Source: Promethearchaeota archaeon
Lineage (GTDB): Archaea; Asgardarchaeota; Lokiarchaeia; Sigynarchaeales; SOKP01
Assembly: GCA_014730295.1 (NCBI GenBank)
Contig: WJIN01000295.1
Span: 1-41,608, forward strand
Reading direction: 5' to 3'
DNA length: 41,608 nucleotides
Below, piece after piece: positions 8,970 to 17,867 of the stretch; the stretch's first letter is position 1, and each line of letters opens with the position of its first letter. The translations under genes and the position numbers were made by a program. The notes below the pieces were generated by a model. That model was not told the origin of the DNA. It saw only the letters and a list, made by a program, of their open reading frames with translations, and ran no database searches.

Positions 8970-10082
8970 ATGAAAGTCAAAGCTCGATTGTGGGAAAAAC
9001 TAGAGGAGAATAAAGTCCAATGTCATGTATGCGCGAATGAATGTGTTATAACTCCGGGAAAGGTGGGTATATGTAGAACAAGAAAAAATATAGATGGGGA
9101 ATTATATACTCTTATTTATGGTTCAATGATTTCCCAAGGTAGTTTAGATCCAATTGAGAAGAAACCATTATATAACTTCTGGCCGGGACATACCGCCTAT
9201 TCCATTGCCTCAATTGGTTGTTCTTTTAGATGTTTGCATTGTCAGAACTGGTCAATTAGTCAAGCAACTCCATCTGAAGACGGTGATAAAGGATCGTATG
9301 ATTTTGAAGATTATAGAAATAGACAAATGTCATTAGTAGAAATGACCCCTAAGGAGTTAGTGAAAAAGGTAAAAAAAAGCGGAGCAAAAACGTTAGCATA
9401 TACGTATAATGAACCTTTGATATGGCATGAATGGATTTTAGATACAGCACGATTATTACACGACGAAGGAATTCATACTATCTTAGTCACGAATGGATTT
9501 TCCACCCCAGAAGCCACGGAAGAATTAATAGACATCGGAATTGGGGCAGCGAATATAGATATAAAAGGGATGACTGACGATTTTTATAAAAAAATTTGTG
9601 GTGTGAAATCCCCTCAACCAGTACTAGATACTGCTAAAAGATTTAAGGAAGGGGGAATTCATGTTGAAGTCACAAATTTGATTATTCCTGATCTGAATGA
9701 TGATGAAAAAGATTTAAGGGGTCTTTGTCAATGGATTGTAGATAATTTAGGTGAAGATACTCCAACTCATTTTTCGGCATACCATCCAGATTATAAACGA
9801 CCTTCTCAGGAACGTACCTCTTTAAAAACGTTAGATATGGCATATAATATCGCAAAAGAAACCGGTCTCTATTTCCCTTATGTTGGAAACGCACGACACG
9901 AAAAAGGTGCCAATACCTATTGTCCTAACTGCGGACAACTTTTAATCAAAAGGGATGGATATAGGTTTTCAGAAGTAAATATTACAGAAGAGAAAAAATG
10001 TAATAACTGCAAATATAATCTTGAAAATAATATCATCGGGGAAATTAACGAAAATCCTTCACAAAGGTTTTCATTTTTATAA
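8970..10082 (+). CDS. amrS: AmmeMemoRadiSam-system radical SAM protein
   Basis: A radical S-adenosylmethionine enzyme of 370 residues. The [4Fe-4S] ligands are Cys84, Cys88 and Cys91 in GCSFRCLHCQNW, the family-specific form of CxxxCxxC. Four N-terminal cysteines (18, 21, 25, 35) match the extra N-terminal cluster or zinc site of this family. A C-terminal zinc ribbon is visible (CPNCGQLL...CNNCKYNL). Family members occur with Memo and AMMECR1 proteins; neither partner is in this window. The reaction is not firmly established. The ATG is preceded by AAAGGTAG. It is divergent from the TPR gene at 8800 and stands alone. Confidence 0.9.
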   Translation: MKVKARLWEKLEENKVQCHVCANECVITPGKVGICRTRKNIDGELYTLIYGSMISQGSLDPIEKKPLYNFWPGHTAYSIASIGCSFRCLHCQNWSISQATPSEDGDKGSYDFEDYRNRQMSLVEMTPKELVKKVKKSGAKTLAYTYNEPLIWHEWILDTARLLHDEGIHTILVTNGFSTPEATEELIDIGIGAANIDIKGMTDDFYKKICGVKSPQPVLDTAKRFKEGGIHVEVTNLIIPDLNDDEKDLRGLCQWIVDNLGEDTPTHFSAYHPDYKRPSQERTSLKTLDMAYNIAKETGLYFPYVGNARHEKGANTYCPNCGQLLIKRDGYRFSEVNITEEKKCNNCKYNLENNIIGEINENPSQRFSFL

Positions 10083-10111
10083 AAAAAGGGAGAAAAAAAT
10101 AAAATAAATTA

Positions 10112-10774
10112 TTAGAGTAGAGACAATCCCGCGGTTAATAGAAGGAAGGATTGCAAGAAACAGAAAATTGCAATTCCAATCGCTAAGGGGGGCCATGAAA
10201 TGACCTTACTGAGGGCCATTAAACCTCCGATGTAAAACTTAATTACTAGCGCAGCGACTGCGAATATGATAATAAATATTATCACTAATACTATTCTATA
10301 ATCTATAAACACATCAATGACTTCTAATGCTTCTTGGGGGATCATTAGAGAAATGAAAATAACTGCGATAGTTGCTACTGCTAATCCGATTATTGATGCG
10401 ATTGGTAGATCATTTAGAGGTTTTAAGAAGGTAAATAAGCCAAGTATAATCAATAAAACCGCTGTAAAGATGTTTCGATGATCCCCAATAAAGTCACTTT
10501 GGGTCATAATCGGAGGTTCATTAAGAATCAATTGCGCGGCACCAGAAACTATAGCTATGGCCCCAACTATAAATCCTAAATAGGTCAAGACTTTGAGGAA
10601 ACGGGTGATTTTAAAATCCCAATCTTCTACCTTGCGTTCTTTATAAGATCCGCGACGCCTTCCTTCATACACACCATAAACAATCCATATAATTCCTAAG
10701 AAAAGCAAGAATAATGCTCCCAGTCTTGCCATCGGAATTAAAATCAGATTTGTATAGTCAATTTGGAATACCAT
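10112..10774 (-). CDS. Six-span membrane protein of unknown function
   Basis: About 220 residues with six hydrophobic segments (roughly 8-32, 50-75, 87-105, 114-135, 145-170, 188-218 in this numbering). One basic loop lies between spans 1 and 2 (YEGRRRGSYKERKVEDWD). No catalytic or transport signature is recognisable. I prefer the ATG at 10774 because a GTGAT ribosome-binding sequence sits a few bases before it. A GTG at 10783 is in frame and would add three residues. The gene lies just downstream of the glycerol-3-phosphate dehydrogenase gene on the same strand, separated by about 100 bases. Confidence 0.75.
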   Translation of the reverse strand: MVFQIDYTNLILIPMARLGALFLLFLGIIWIVYGVYEGRRRGSYKERKVEDWDFKITRFLKVLTYLGFIVGAIAIVSGAAQLILNEPPIMTQSDFIGDHRNIFTAVLLIILGLFTFLKPLNDLPIASIIGLAVATIAVIFISLMIPQEALEVIDVFIDYRIVLVIIFIIIFAVAALVIKFYIGGLMALSKVISWPPLAIGIAIFCFLQSFLLLTAGLSLL

Positions 10775-10871
10775 TCGAATCACAAATATTTTTTGATTAT
10801 TATATGAATAATTAGGATTACTAATTTATTTATTTTCTAGAGTCCAATTTTAAAAAAATAAAAGAAGAAAA

Positions 10872-12545
10872 TTAAACAAATTCCACTGTCTTTTTCACAT
10901 AATCCATATATTCTTGTATTTCTTGTTCTTTTTTCGCATCGTCCCATGAATATTCTTCTGCCATCATATCTGCGACCGTTTTTGCGGCCTCAAATTGGTT
11001 CTCATGATTAATAAATAGACTCATTTCTGTTCTGCGGCAAAAGATATCGATTAGATGAGGTGAAATTTCATAACGAAGTGAATAAAGTACTTCTGCTTTA
11101 ATGAATTCGTTCTCCTCAACTATAGGTTCTATTAAGTCTGGATTATCTTCAATCATTTTAAGTATTTCGAGGGCACCAAGCCCATATTGTATGTAAAGAT
11201 GATCAGCCACTTTATCATCAATATTTACGTTAAATTCTTTTCGTTTTTCTTCCCAATCTTCTTTTTCTAAAGCGATAGCAAATTTTTGCTTGGAAAAACC
11301 TTCTTCTCGCCCGATATCGGGAAAGATATTTTTTTCTTCCACCTTTTTGAATAAATCTTCTGCCATCGCCCGCCAAGTTGTCAATTTCCCTCCCGCAATT
11401 GTTAACAATCCGCTTTCATTAAAGAAAATAACATGTTTTCGAGATACCTCACTTTCTGATTTTCCCTTTTCCTTTACTAAAGGTCGTATTCCTGCGTATG
11501 TTTCTAACAAATAATCTTTATATTCCAATTTAGCGTCTGGAAAGTAATATTTAACAGATTTAATTAAATAATCCGCATCATCTTTATTACAATATGGATT
11601 CGCTAAATCATCATTATAATCCGTATCAGTAGTTCCTATTATTGTATAGTCGCCTCTTGGAAGGACAAAAAAAGCTCGCTCATCAGTAATAGAAGTGATA
11701 ATAGTCGCCATTTCATTTCCCACATCCTCACGCTTATAAGTAAGATGAACGCCTTTGGTGGGTCGTATTAAAGGTTCGGGAACTTCATCTGGATATATAT
11801 TCAATAAATCATCACTCCAAATCCCCGTCGCATTTACTACTAATGTTCCTCTAATTTCAAATTCTTCCTCATTTTCTCTATCTTTACATTTTACTCCCTT
11901 AATCTTACCATCTTCTATACTATAGTCAACGGCTTCACAATAATTAATAATATCTGCCCCTCTTATGACTGCTTCTTTTAAAGTCTCGATTGTTAGTCGT
12001 GCATCGTCAACATTGCAATCATAATATACCGCACCCCCTTTATTACCCTCTTTTTTAATTTCGGGCTCTAATTCTAACACTTCCTCTTTTGAGTACCACC
12101 GATGTTGTTTATAGTTTTTAAATTCTTGATCTTTATCGCTCAAAAAGTCATAAATCTTTACCGCTGATTTTATAGAACGTTCATTATATTTTCCTCCCTC
12201 CCAATTTACAAATAAGAAGGGGATGGGACGAATTAGATGTGGAATATGGGCTTGCATCCAATTTCTTTCTGTTGTTGCCTCTTTTACTAAGTCCATCTCA
12301 CCATGGGAAAGATAGCGTATGCCACCGTGGGCTAACTTGGAACTTCTTGAGGATGTCCCCGCCGCAAAGTCTTGCATGTCTACTAAAGCAATCTTAAGCC
12401 CTCTCATAGCGCCTTCTCGTGCTATTCCTGCACCAGTTATACCCGCTCCAATGACTATCACATCATACTCAGTTTCTTTTAATCTGTTTTTAATTTTTTC
12501 TCGGTTCTTTAAATTCCAAGATTGATCAAATAATCTGCTTTCCAT
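10872..12545 (-). CDS. glpA: FAD-dependent glycerol-3-phosphate dehydrogenase
   Basis: Oxidises sn-glycerol 3-phosphate to dihydroxyacetone phosphate with FAD, passing electrons to a quinone or other carrier. The 557-residue protein shows the Rossmann FAD motif YDVIVIGAGITGAGIAREGAMRG and the family block AAGTSSRSSKLAHGGIRYL. The substrate-domain segments NATGIWSDD and RPTKGVHLTY and the C-terminal FAD contact (GLLTIAGGKLTTWRAMAE) follow. The C-terminal helical DAO domain is present (VLYSLRYEISPHLIDIFCRRTEMSL). I take the ATG at 12545 because GTGAT precedes it by about five bases; a GTG at 12554 is the alternative. In archaea this enzyme matters because glycerol-3-phosphate is the bacterial/eukaryotic, not the archaeal, lipid backbone stereoisomer. 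GlpA versus GlpD cannot be settled from sequence alone. Confidence 0.93.
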   Translation of the reverse strand: MESRLFDQSWNLKNREKIKNRLKETEYDVIVIGAGITGAGIAREGAMRGLKIALVDMQDFAAGTSSRSSKLAHGGIRYLSHGEMDLVKEATTERNWMQAHIPHLIRPIPFLFVNWEGGKYNERSIKSAVKIYDFLSDKDQEFKNYKQHRWYSKEEVLELEPEIKKEGNKGGAVYYDCNVDDARLTIETLKEAVIRGADIINYCEAVDYSIEDGKIKGVKCKDRENEEEFEIRGTLVVNATGIWSDDLLNIYPDEVPEPLIRPTKGVHLTYKREDVGNEMATIITSITDERAFFVLPRGDYTIIGTTDTDYNDDLANPYCNKDDADYLIKSVKYYFPDAKLEYKDYLLETYAGIRPLVKEKGKSESEVSRKHVIFFNESGLLTIAGGKLTTWRAMAEDLFKKVEEKNIFPDIGREEGFSKQKFAIALEKEDWEEKRKEFNVNIDDKVADHLYIQYGLGALEILKMIEDNPDLIEPIVEENEFIKAEVLYSLRYEISPHLIDIFCRRTEMSLFINHENQFEAAKTVADMMAEEYSWDDAKKEQEIQEYMDYVKKTVEFV

Positions 12546-12621
12546 ATTTATCACGTGTCTAAATGATTATTCTGTAATTAAGATTTGTCTAATAGATCTT
12601 AAGTTGAAAGAAAATAGAAAT

Positions 12622-13824
12622 TTACGGGAATTTAGGATCATCTTGGTCTATATAGTGTATATATTTTGAAATGAATTCAGTAAGCTCATTAAATTTTGGA
12701 GATCGGCCAATTCGGACAAAAATTGCCGTTAAAGCATTTCCAACTAGAATGGCTTCTTGGGGAGTTAACCCTCCTAATAATCCCGCAACGACCCCCGAAA
12801 GAAAATGATCACCTGCAGAAACTGTAAATGAAGGATGCGCTGTATAGCCTTCGGTAATCCAATAATGTCCTTCATCATTTTTTAGAGAAATTGTTGCGAA
12901 GTGCGGAGAATGTATTACTAGATAAGATAGATTCAATTCATTATTGATATTTTTGCCCGCACTGATAAAATCCTTGAAATTTTCTTTTTTAGGATCAATC
13001 GAGGGGATTTCATCAAGAGCCTTTGAAATATCAATGGCTTCTTGGTCATTAAGGCTCATAAGGATTGGTATTTTATCTTCTAAACGTTTTACAACATCAA
13101 GCATTTCTAAGATGTCGAAAGTGCTGCGTTTTTTAACATCAGCTAGATCTATGAAAAAGAATTTTTTATTTAAATTTGATAAGGATGGAAAGACTTCTTT
13201 ACTAAATTTTTTCCAGATCTTTGTCATACTACTGGTGAGAGACCAATATCCAAACCCAATTGCATCTGAGTGTTCTAACTCCTCAATTAGTATATCTGTT
13301 TTTATCCGGGATTTTATTGTATCCCACGAGATCTCATATAGTCCTTTAAAATCAGAGAGCATAATTTTGCCATCTGAGAATTCTAAGCCGATAGTTTTTC
13401 CAGGATTGGCGATGGAGGAAATATCCACATTTGATTTATTTATCAGTGGTGAAAATACTTTTTTTATTTTAGGATATCCTAGTGCTCCAAGTAAGAAAAG
13501 ATTGACTCCTAATGAACTTAAGGCTTTCCCGTTATTGGGAACAAACCCACCAGAAGTTTTCTTCTTTAAATATAATTCTATATTTCCTGAGCTTCCAGCT
13601 ATAGTGTATAATCGATCGGCGAATTCCTTAATCGTGGAAAATTTCTTATAATCCTCAAGACTCTTTCGAGATTTTATGAGGGAATAAAGAGAATCTATAA
13701 ACCCATCAATAGCTAAAAAAACTCGTTTAGACTTTAATTTGGTTGCAAATCTATCATCTAATTTTGATTTAACAGAATTAAGTGTTTCTATGGTAAAATC
13801 GTATTCATTTCTCTTCTCATACAT
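12622..13824 (-). CDS. PfkB/ribokinase-family carbohydrate kinase
   Basis: Predicted ATP-dependent sugar or nucleoside kinase of 400 residues. The N-terminal substrate region has the pattern GGFVPNNGKALSSLGVNLFLLG, typical of the family. The C-terminal signature is VSAGDHFLSGVVAGLLGG, where Asp in AGD is the catalytic base and the glycine-rich part forms the anion hole. A following GNALTAIFV segment is also typical. The protein is somewhat longer than most ribokinases (about 300-330 residues), mainly through an extended N-terminus (first about 40 residues). The substrate is unknown. The gene lies 76 bases upstream of the glycerol-3-phosphate dehydrogenase gene on the same strand, so a link to sugar or glycerol metabolism is plausible but not shown. 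Confidence 0.85.
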   Translation of the reverse strand: MYEKRNEYDFTIETLNSVKSKLDDRFATKLKSKRVFLAIDGFIDSLYSLIKSRKSLEDYKKFSTIKEFADRLYTIAGSSGNIELYLKKKTSGGFVPNNGKALSSLGVNLFLLGALGYPKIKKVFSPLINKSNVDISSIANPGKTIGLEFSDGKIMLSDFKGLYEISWDTIKSRIKTDILIEELEHSDAIGFGYWSLTSSMTKIWKKFSKEVFPSLSNLNKKFFFIDLADVKKRSTFDILEMLDVVKRLEDKIPILMSLNDQEAIDISKALDEIPSIDPKKENFKDFISAGKNINNELNLSYLVIHSPHFATISLKNDEGHYWITEGYTAHPSFTVSAGDHFLSGVVAGLLGGLTPQEAILVGNALTAIFVRIGRSPKFNELTEFISKYIHYIDQDDPKFP

Positions 13825-13861
13825 CTATATCAAATTAGAGAAAGAAATAACCTATTAAAAA

Positions 13862-14839
13862 TTAAATGCATTTTAGCAATTTATCATATATCAACGGAAG
13901 TGAAAGAATATCAAAATAGTTATGATCAATGCATTCTTTGACCAATCCAATATATTTTTCCGGATCTTTCAAATATTTTTTATAACATATTCCAACTAAA
14001 TTGCTTGCTAATTCGTTCTCTCTTTCCCAATTGAGCAGATCTTTTTCGATTGTTGAGAGTGTGTAATCTAGAAATCTTCCTTTAAATTTTCGTCGACAAT
14101 TATGATAGAGATCGATATGTCCAAATTTCGTATTAAAATCTTTATATGGAGTATCTGCTTCGGAAATCATCGGATTTTCATCAAAATAATATAAAAATCT
14201 ATTTGCTAAATACGGAATATCAAAACTTTTTCCATTATAAGAGACAAAACATTTAAATAGAGGTAAGACCTCCGCTCTAAGATGTTCACATAGAGCAATT
14301 TCTTCTTCTAACCCCCTTGCAAATAATTGGATAATATGATATGTTTCTTTAAGGTAATATCCCAAACCAATAATAATAATTGGACTATCATATATGCCCA
14401 ACGTTTCAATATCAAAAAAAAGCAGTTCATCTTGATCAAAACAAAAAGAGGTATCTAAATCATAGACATATTTATTTCTGTTTAAATTATGAAAATCTCT
14501 GCGTTTTATTAGAGAAAGTATTTCATTTGCGGCGTCTTTAAAACGTATATTATATCGTAAATCATAGAGTGTTTTAACCCCCTTATTGATAAATCTCTTT
14601 TCAGTAATTTCACCAATGTTATAGACTGTTTTGAGATTGCAGAGAATGCTTCTTCGTGATGCCTTTAAATTCAGGGTTTTAGGAATTTTTTCATTGCTAT
14701 TCCGTGAAATCTCTAAAAACTCTCCCAACCCATTTTCAATTACCTTCTGAGTCTTAAATAAATCATCTAATTGCTTTCCCTTGTAATCTTCGATAATATT
14801 TGTAATATTGAGACTTTCGAAATTATACGAAAATTCCAT
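13862..14839 (-). CDS. RNase H-fold (DEDD) exonuclease-like protein
   Basis: A 325-residue protein of the YprB/RNase_H_2 type. The acidic metal-binding residues are visible: FFDIETLG (first Asp and Glu), SYNGKSFDIPYLANRF (middle Asp) and a C-terminal HNYFDILSLPLIYDKL (last Asp). This gives the DEDD pattern of 3'-5' exonucleases. Upstream of the nuclease domain (about residues 65-100) is a helix-hairpin-helix-like segment (VYNIGEITEKRFINKGVKTLYDL), consistent with nucleic-acid binding. The exact substrate is unknown; family members are usually annotated as predicted exonucleases. The start ATG is well isolated in an AT-rich region. It follows the kinase gene closely (37 bases) in the same direction. 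Confidence 0.83.
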   Translation of the reverse strand: MEFSYNFESLNITNIIEDYKGKQLDDLFKTQKVIENGLGEFLEISRNSNEKIPKTLNLKASRRSILCNLKTVYNIGEITEKRFINKGVKTLYDLRYNIRFKDAANEILSLIKRRDFHNLNRNKYVYDLDTSFCFDQDELLFFDIETLGIYDSPIIIIGLGYYLKETYHIIQLFARGLEEEIALCEHLRAEVLPLFKCFVSYNGKSFDIPYLANRFLYYFDENPMISEADTPYKDFNTKFGHIDLYHNCRRKFKGRFLDYTLSTIEKDLLNWERENELASNLVGICYKKYLKDPEKYIGLVKECIDHNYFDILSLPLIYDKLLKCI

Positions 14840-14935
14840 TATATATATGCTATAAAAAATTGTATTTAAAATATACTTCTGTGATAATTTATAGTGAAAG
14901 TGTAGATGTATGTGAATTAAGAAAAAGAAAGAAGT

Positions 14936-16282
14936 TTATTCGAAAAATAAATCTATTTTTGGAAAAACGTCAGTTCTTTCGGACTTGGTAGGTCGGGTCT
15001 TGAAGAATCGGCGGGACTCGCTATCTTCCAGAACGTAGTTGCTGCCACCACCATGTATCATACAATATGGGTCTAAAAGTCCGATTTGGTTAGAATATTG
15101 TCGAATAAATCCACGTCCACCCATCGTTCTGAAACAATGCTGCGCACTCTCGAACGCTAATTCAGTCGTTTGTATTTTTAATCCCATTGTATTGGCGGCC
15201 ATTATTTTTGAACTCACTAATTCAGGTTTCTCATCTAAGGTCCTTGCGTATTGAAATAGTGCTGAAAGTAACAAATTTAATTGCCGAATATTTTCCGCGA
15301 TAGGAAATCGTATTACTTGATATTGATGAAGTCTTTTCCCAAATTGTTCTCGATGTGAAGCCCATGTATGGGAAAATAGTATCTTTTTCATCGCATCTCC
15401 CAATGCTTCTGCGCTTATAACTAAGCGTTCCTCAGTTAATTGATGAAACATTATATCGATCCCATTTCCACGTAGAAGATTTTCTTTTGGAACTTTGGTT
15501 CTATCGAAGATTAGACGACTTACGAAAGCATCCCTCATTCCATAGGTATAAACTCTGGCTGCGCGAAAATCATTTAAAGAGAGGTCCTCCGTTGGCACTA
15601 TGACTGCGCCTAACTGTCCACTATTCAAACGACCATATACTATTATGTAATTGGCAATTAAGCCATTTGTAATAAAAACTTTTTTGCCTTTAATCACAAT
15701 GGTATCATCTTCTTCCATTAAACGTAGTTCCATATCAAATATATCACTTCCCGCATTAAATTCTGTCATTGCTGACGCGCCGATATTTCCCTCCTTGGAA
15801 ACAGGATATAAAAAGTTCTCTTTTTGATAGTTATTCGCTTTATAATTTACTGGATTACAGTATAAAGTACCCCCCGCAAGCCTACCCATTTCAATACTCC
15901 AATTGCCCGCAACATAACGTTCAGAATAATCCGACCATCTTCCTCCACATAAAGCATAAGCGATAAGAGCATTTCTCATTATGGGACCGAGTTCATACTC
16001 GGGATCTTCTGTCCCTACTGTGCTATAATAACCGTGATCGGAGAGCTTCCTCATAATTCCAGTTACAATTTCTTGCTTTTTGTCCTCTATGGGTTCTTCT
16101 ACGTGATAATTTAGTTCCTCAAGTTTTCTTAAATCCTGATCTAAATCATTTTCCAAAAATTCATAAAAGTCCTCTAAAAATCTCTTCTCATTTGCCTTTA
16201 ATATGGGATTATTCAGAATATCGAGTTCTGGGACATACTTAGTAATCCGAATTTCTCTAAATTCGGAGAGTCTTGTATCCAT
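14936..16282 (-). CDS. Acyl-CoA dehydrogenase
   Basis: Introduces a trans-2 double bond into an acyl-CoA, using FAD. The 448-residue protein has the FAD/substrate signature AMTEFNAGSDIFDM (residues about 171-184), the KGKKVFITNG segment and the C-terminal FRTMGGRGFIRQY block. The catalytic glutamate of medium-chain enzymes (in IYEGTSE) is replaced: the sequence reads IHGGGSNYVLED (409-420). Instead Glu285 in QLTEERLVIS occupies the position of the base in isovaleryl-CoA and long-chain dehydrogenases. This points to branched or long substrates. The protein is longer than usual (about 380), with a larger N-terminal region. It is divergent from the thiolase operon at 16611, suggesting shared control. 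Electron acceptor (ETF) genes are not in the window. Confidence 0.93.
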   Translation of the reverse strand: MDTRLSEFREIRITKYVPELDILNNPILKANEKRFLEDFYEFLENDLDQDLRKLEELNYHVEEPIEDKKQEIVTGIMRKLSDHGYYSTVGTEDPEYELGPIMRNALIAYALCGGRWSDYSERYVAGNWSIEMGRLAGGTLYCNPVNYKANNYQKENFLYPVSKEGNIGASAMTEFNAGSDIFDMELRLMEEDDTIVIKGKKVFITNGLIANYIIVYGRLNSGQLGAVIVPTEDLSLNDFRAARVYTYGMRDAFVSRLIFDRTKVPKENLLRGNGIDIMFHQLTEERLVISAEALGDAMKKILFSHTWASHREQFGKRLHQYQVIRFPIAENIRQLNLLLSALFQYARTLDEKPELVSSKIMAANTMGLKIQTTELAFESAQHCFRTMGGRGFIRQYSNQIGLLDPYCMIHGGGSNYVLEDSESRRFFKTRPTKSERTDVFPKIDLFFE

Positions 16283-16610
16283 TTTTTATCTCAAATTGTT
16301 TTGTCTGTATTTTAGAAATTTATCTACATATTAACTTAGAAGGATTCAACTATTTATAGGTAATTGTTTTATAAAATATCTGAAAATCGGTAAAATTGGT
16401 TTCCAATTCAGAGATAAAAGAATATTTCTTTTCTTCACATCTCGATACAAGAATGAACTTTAACTCTTAAAGAATTGGTTTAATTTATATTTTATTGAAA
16501 AGCGGAATTTATCCCACAATAAGCTTTATTAGATTCTTCAATCAATCTTTTATCTATATATTGAAAATTAAAAGATAAAAAAATATTGTCAAAAAAAGTG
16601 TGAAAATTAA
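16283..16610. promoter_or_regulatory. Divergent promoter region with two palindromes
   Basis: This 328-base gene-free stretch lies between the acyl-CoA dehydrogenase (minus) and the first thiolase operon (plus). It is AT-rich and I see no ORF. Two perfect inverted repeats lie near its middle: AATTGG-TTT-CCAATT at 16394-16408 and AAAAGAA-TAT-TTCTTTT at 16416-16432. A TATA-like TATCTATATA lies at about 16551-16560, some 50 bases before the ATG at 16611. The palindromes could be binding sites for a dimeric regulator controlling both genes, though short AT-rich palindromes also arise by chance. Confidence 0.45.
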
Positions 16611-17852
16611 ATGACACGAGTATGTGTAATTGGAATCGGTCATACTGATTTTAATAGTATGACACCGGGGATGAGCTGGAAAGATATTATGTATGAGGCG
16701 TGTAATAAAGCATACGTGGATGCGGGAGTTGATCCTAGAAGAGATGTCGACAGTTTTATAACATGTGCAGAAGATTACTGGGAAGGATTTAGTATCTTTG
16801 ATGAATTTGTCCCTGACCAGATCGGGGCCCTCTTGCGACCTTGCTGCACTGTTTGCGGTGACGGAATCTATGGATTAGGAAATGCCTACATGCAAATACA
16901 AACAGGATTAATGAATGTCGTTTCAATCGAAGCTCATAGTAAAGTATCAGATTTACTTACCTATGGAGATGTAATGCTTCATGCATTTGATCCTCTCTAT
17001 GATCGTCCCGTGAGTGGGCCTGTAGAGCGCCCAAATTATGCTGGGTCGCCTTCTTATAGTGAGGAAAGTCCGAAACCTCTCGTTGGAAGCACTGACGAAG
17101 AGGAGCGTATGCATCCGTATTTTTTAGCGGGATTAGAAATGCAACATTACTTAAGAAAAACTGATACTACGGAAGAACAATGTGCAAAGGTTGCAGTAAA
17201 GAATAAAAAGAATGCATATTTTACCCCCTATGCTGATTATGAGGCAAAGATAAGTGTAGATGATGTAATGAAATCGGAATATTGTTTTAAACCGCTCAAA
17301 CGATTAGATATCAGTCCGAATGTGGATGGTGCTATTTGTTTTGTGCTGGCAAACGAAGAATTCGCTCGAGAATTGGGGGTGGAGCCGATTTATCTCTCTG
17401 GATTCGGTTGGAGTTCTGAGACTCCTTGGCTTGCTACCAGAGGAATGGAAGCGCAATACGCGAAAGATGCGGCTCAGATGGCTTATAAAATGTCGGGAAT
17501 TATAGATCCTCGAAAAGAAATCCAAGTGGCAGAGATCGATGATCGATTCACCTATAAAGAGCTACAGCATCTTGAAGCACTAGGTTTAGCTCGAAAAGGA
17601 GAGGCGAAAGAATTACTGGATGAGGGCGCGTTGGAAATTCAAGGTTCCCTTCCAGTAAATCCATCGGGAGGATCATTAGGGATAGGAAACTGTTTAGAGG
17701 CAACTGGACTTCAAAAATCACTCGAAATTGTATTACAACTTAAAGGACTAGCTGGAAAAAGACAAATAGATGGTGTAGAGATTGGACTTGCTCAATCTTG
17801 GCGGGGTATTCCGTCAGGAAGTGGAGCAGTGGCAATATTTACAAGAGGTTAA
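16611..17852 (+). CDS. Thiolase-fold protein A (keeps Cys, lost GHP His)
   Basis: A 413-residue SCP-x/archaeal-type thiolase-fold protein, first of a four-gene operon. The nucleophile position is Cys82 (VCGDGIYGLGNAYMQI). The usual GHPxGATG motif reads GIGNCLEATG (Asn360-Cys361 in place of His-Pro). The SCP-x His of the HDCF motif is Asp310 (EIDDRF), and the C-terminal AHNxGG His is Gln395 (AQSWRG). So the nucleophile is present but the normal acid/base histidines are missing. There is an inserted segment at about 130-170. Conserved scaffold motifs remain: VAVKNKKNA, LDISPNVDGA, NPSGG and AGKRQ. It probably assembles with thiolase-fold protein B and the two DUF35 proteins downstream. The reaction is unknown; a simple acetoacetyl-CoA thiolase activity is doubtful. 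Confidence 0.88.
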   Translation: MTRVCVIGIGHTDFNSMTPGMSWKDIMYEACNKAYVDAGVDPRRDVDSFITCAEDYWEGFSIFDEFVPDQIGALLRPCCTVCGDGIYGLGNAYMQIQTGLMNVVSIEAHSKVSDLLTYGDVMLHAFDPLYDRPVSGPVERPNYAGSPSYSEESPKPLVGSTDEEERMHPYFLAGLEMQHYLRKTDTTEEQCAKVAVKNKKNAYFTPYADYEAKISVDDVMKSEYCFKPLKRLDISPNVDGAICFVLANEEFARELGVEPIYLSGFGWSSETPWLATRGMEAQYAKDAAQMAYKMSGIIDPRKEIQVAEIDDRFTYKELQHLEALGLARKGEAKELLDEGALEIQGSLPVNPSGGSLGIGNCLEATGLQKSLEIVLQLKGLAGKRQIDGVEIGLAQSWRGIPSGSGAVAIFTRG

Positions 17853-17867
17853 GAGGTGAAAAAATAA

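Noticed and set aside
12944..13651. A 235-codon plus-strand open frame antisense to the PfkB-type kinase gene
   Set aside because: It mirrors the kinase gene, is Ser/Phe-rich as expected for the reverse complement of Lys/Glu-rich coding, has no ribosome site, and matches no family. The kinase frame has clear motifs.
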